DNA from: JBPCQA01 sp050998615
Lineage (GTDB): Bacteria; Actinomycetota; Actinomycetes; Propionibacteriales; Nocardioidaceae
Length of the DNA: 6,021 nucleotides
Assembly (NCBI GenBank): GCA_050998615.1
Contig: JBPCQA010000041.1
Coordinates: 1 to 6,021, forward strand
Direction: 5' to 3'
Every line of letters begins with the position of its first letter. Position 1 is the first letter of the stretch. The notes under the pieces are model-generated. The model was not told the origin of the DNA and did no database searches. It saw only the letters and a program-made list of their open reading frames with translations. The position numbers were made by a program, and so were the translations under genes. Shown here piece by piece: positions 5,888-6,021 of the stretch.

Positions 5888-5936
5888 GGGCCGTCGTCAT
5901 CCATCGCGACCGCGACTCGATCACAAGGAGTAGGAA

Positions 5937-6021
5937 ATGGAACTCACGCCCATCAGCCCCACGGCCAAGGCCCCGGCCGAAGCGTTCACCGGCGACGTCT
6001 ACGTCAACGTGATCTACAAGG
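5937..6021 (+). CDS. Cupin domain protein, N-terminal part (runs off the window)
   Basis: ATG 5937 is preceded by AAGGAG (5925-5930) with a six-base spacing, a strong ribosome binding site. The 28 visible codons begin MELTPISPTAKAPAEAFTGD and continue VYVNVIYK. This resembles the opening of small single-domain cupins in actinobacteria and proteobacteria, where 'PA..FTGDV' precedes the first beta strand of the barrel. Metal-binding histidines would lie beyond the window. Such cupins are often encoded next to CMD family proteins and alcohol dehydrogenases, as here. The gene is divergent from the CMD gene across about 365 bases that also contain the regulator remnant. Confidence 0.7.
   Translation, partial: MELTPISPTAKAPAEAFTGDVYVNVIYK

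Noticed and set aside
5572..5904. A long N-terminal extension of the CMD protein up to 5904
   Set aside because: The frame is open, but the translation has no family similarity and covers the palindromic operator candidate and the regulator remnant.
1..6021. CRISPR arrays, insertion sequences, toxin-antitoxin pairs or phage defence genes
   Set aside because: No regularly spaced repeats, transposase motifs, terminal inverted repeats or recognisable defence domains were found on either strand.

Overview
The window is high-GC DNA whose coding frames favour G or C in the third codon position. Together with the protein families present (zinc alcohol dehydrogenase of the 'VLYAPGDVRFEE' type, MmcQ/YjbR, DUF402, an XRE regulator N-terminus), this points to an actinomycete. 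I cannot name the genus. No integrase, transposase, CRISPR array or replication gene is visible.

Left part (1-2465). A complete tRNA-Leu(GAG) with a strong intrinsic terminator is followed by three protein loci: a GNAT acetyltransferase on the minus strand, an aminoglycoside-phosphotransferase-like gene on the plus strand that has lost its catalytic half, and an intact-looking DUF402 protein just downstream of it. At 2442-2465 the last 22 bases of the tRNA plus two flanking bases recur in the same orientation (23 of 24 bases identical), with no tRNA body in front. That is the layout left by tRNA-directed site-specific integration. I read 105-2465 as a possible small or decayed integrated segment without a recombinase.

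Middle (2466-3549). About 430 bp with no recognised gene is followed by an MmcQ/YjbR family protein on the minus strand and a further 255 bp without a gene.

Right part (3550-6021). On the minus strand, in reading order, lie a carboxymuconolactone decarboxylase (CMD) family gene, a zinc-dependent alcohol dehydrogenase (ADH) reduced to two short blocks, and a CPA1-type Na+/H+ antiporter with an in-frame amber stop and an internal deletion. Divergent from them on the plus strand are a 13-codon remnant of an XRE-type regulator and the first 28 codons of a cupin-like protein that runs off the window. CMD, ADH, cupin and this regulator type often occur together in actinobacterial redox gene clusters, so this is probably such a cluster in advanced decay. 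The CMD gene and perhaps the cupin are the only parts that still look usable.

The most notable features are the tRNA-derived direct repeat and the run of independent gene lesions: APH, antiporter (twice), ADH (at least three times) and the regulator. I found no convincing new multi-gene system; the window reads as a deletion-prone accessory region beside a tRNA gene.
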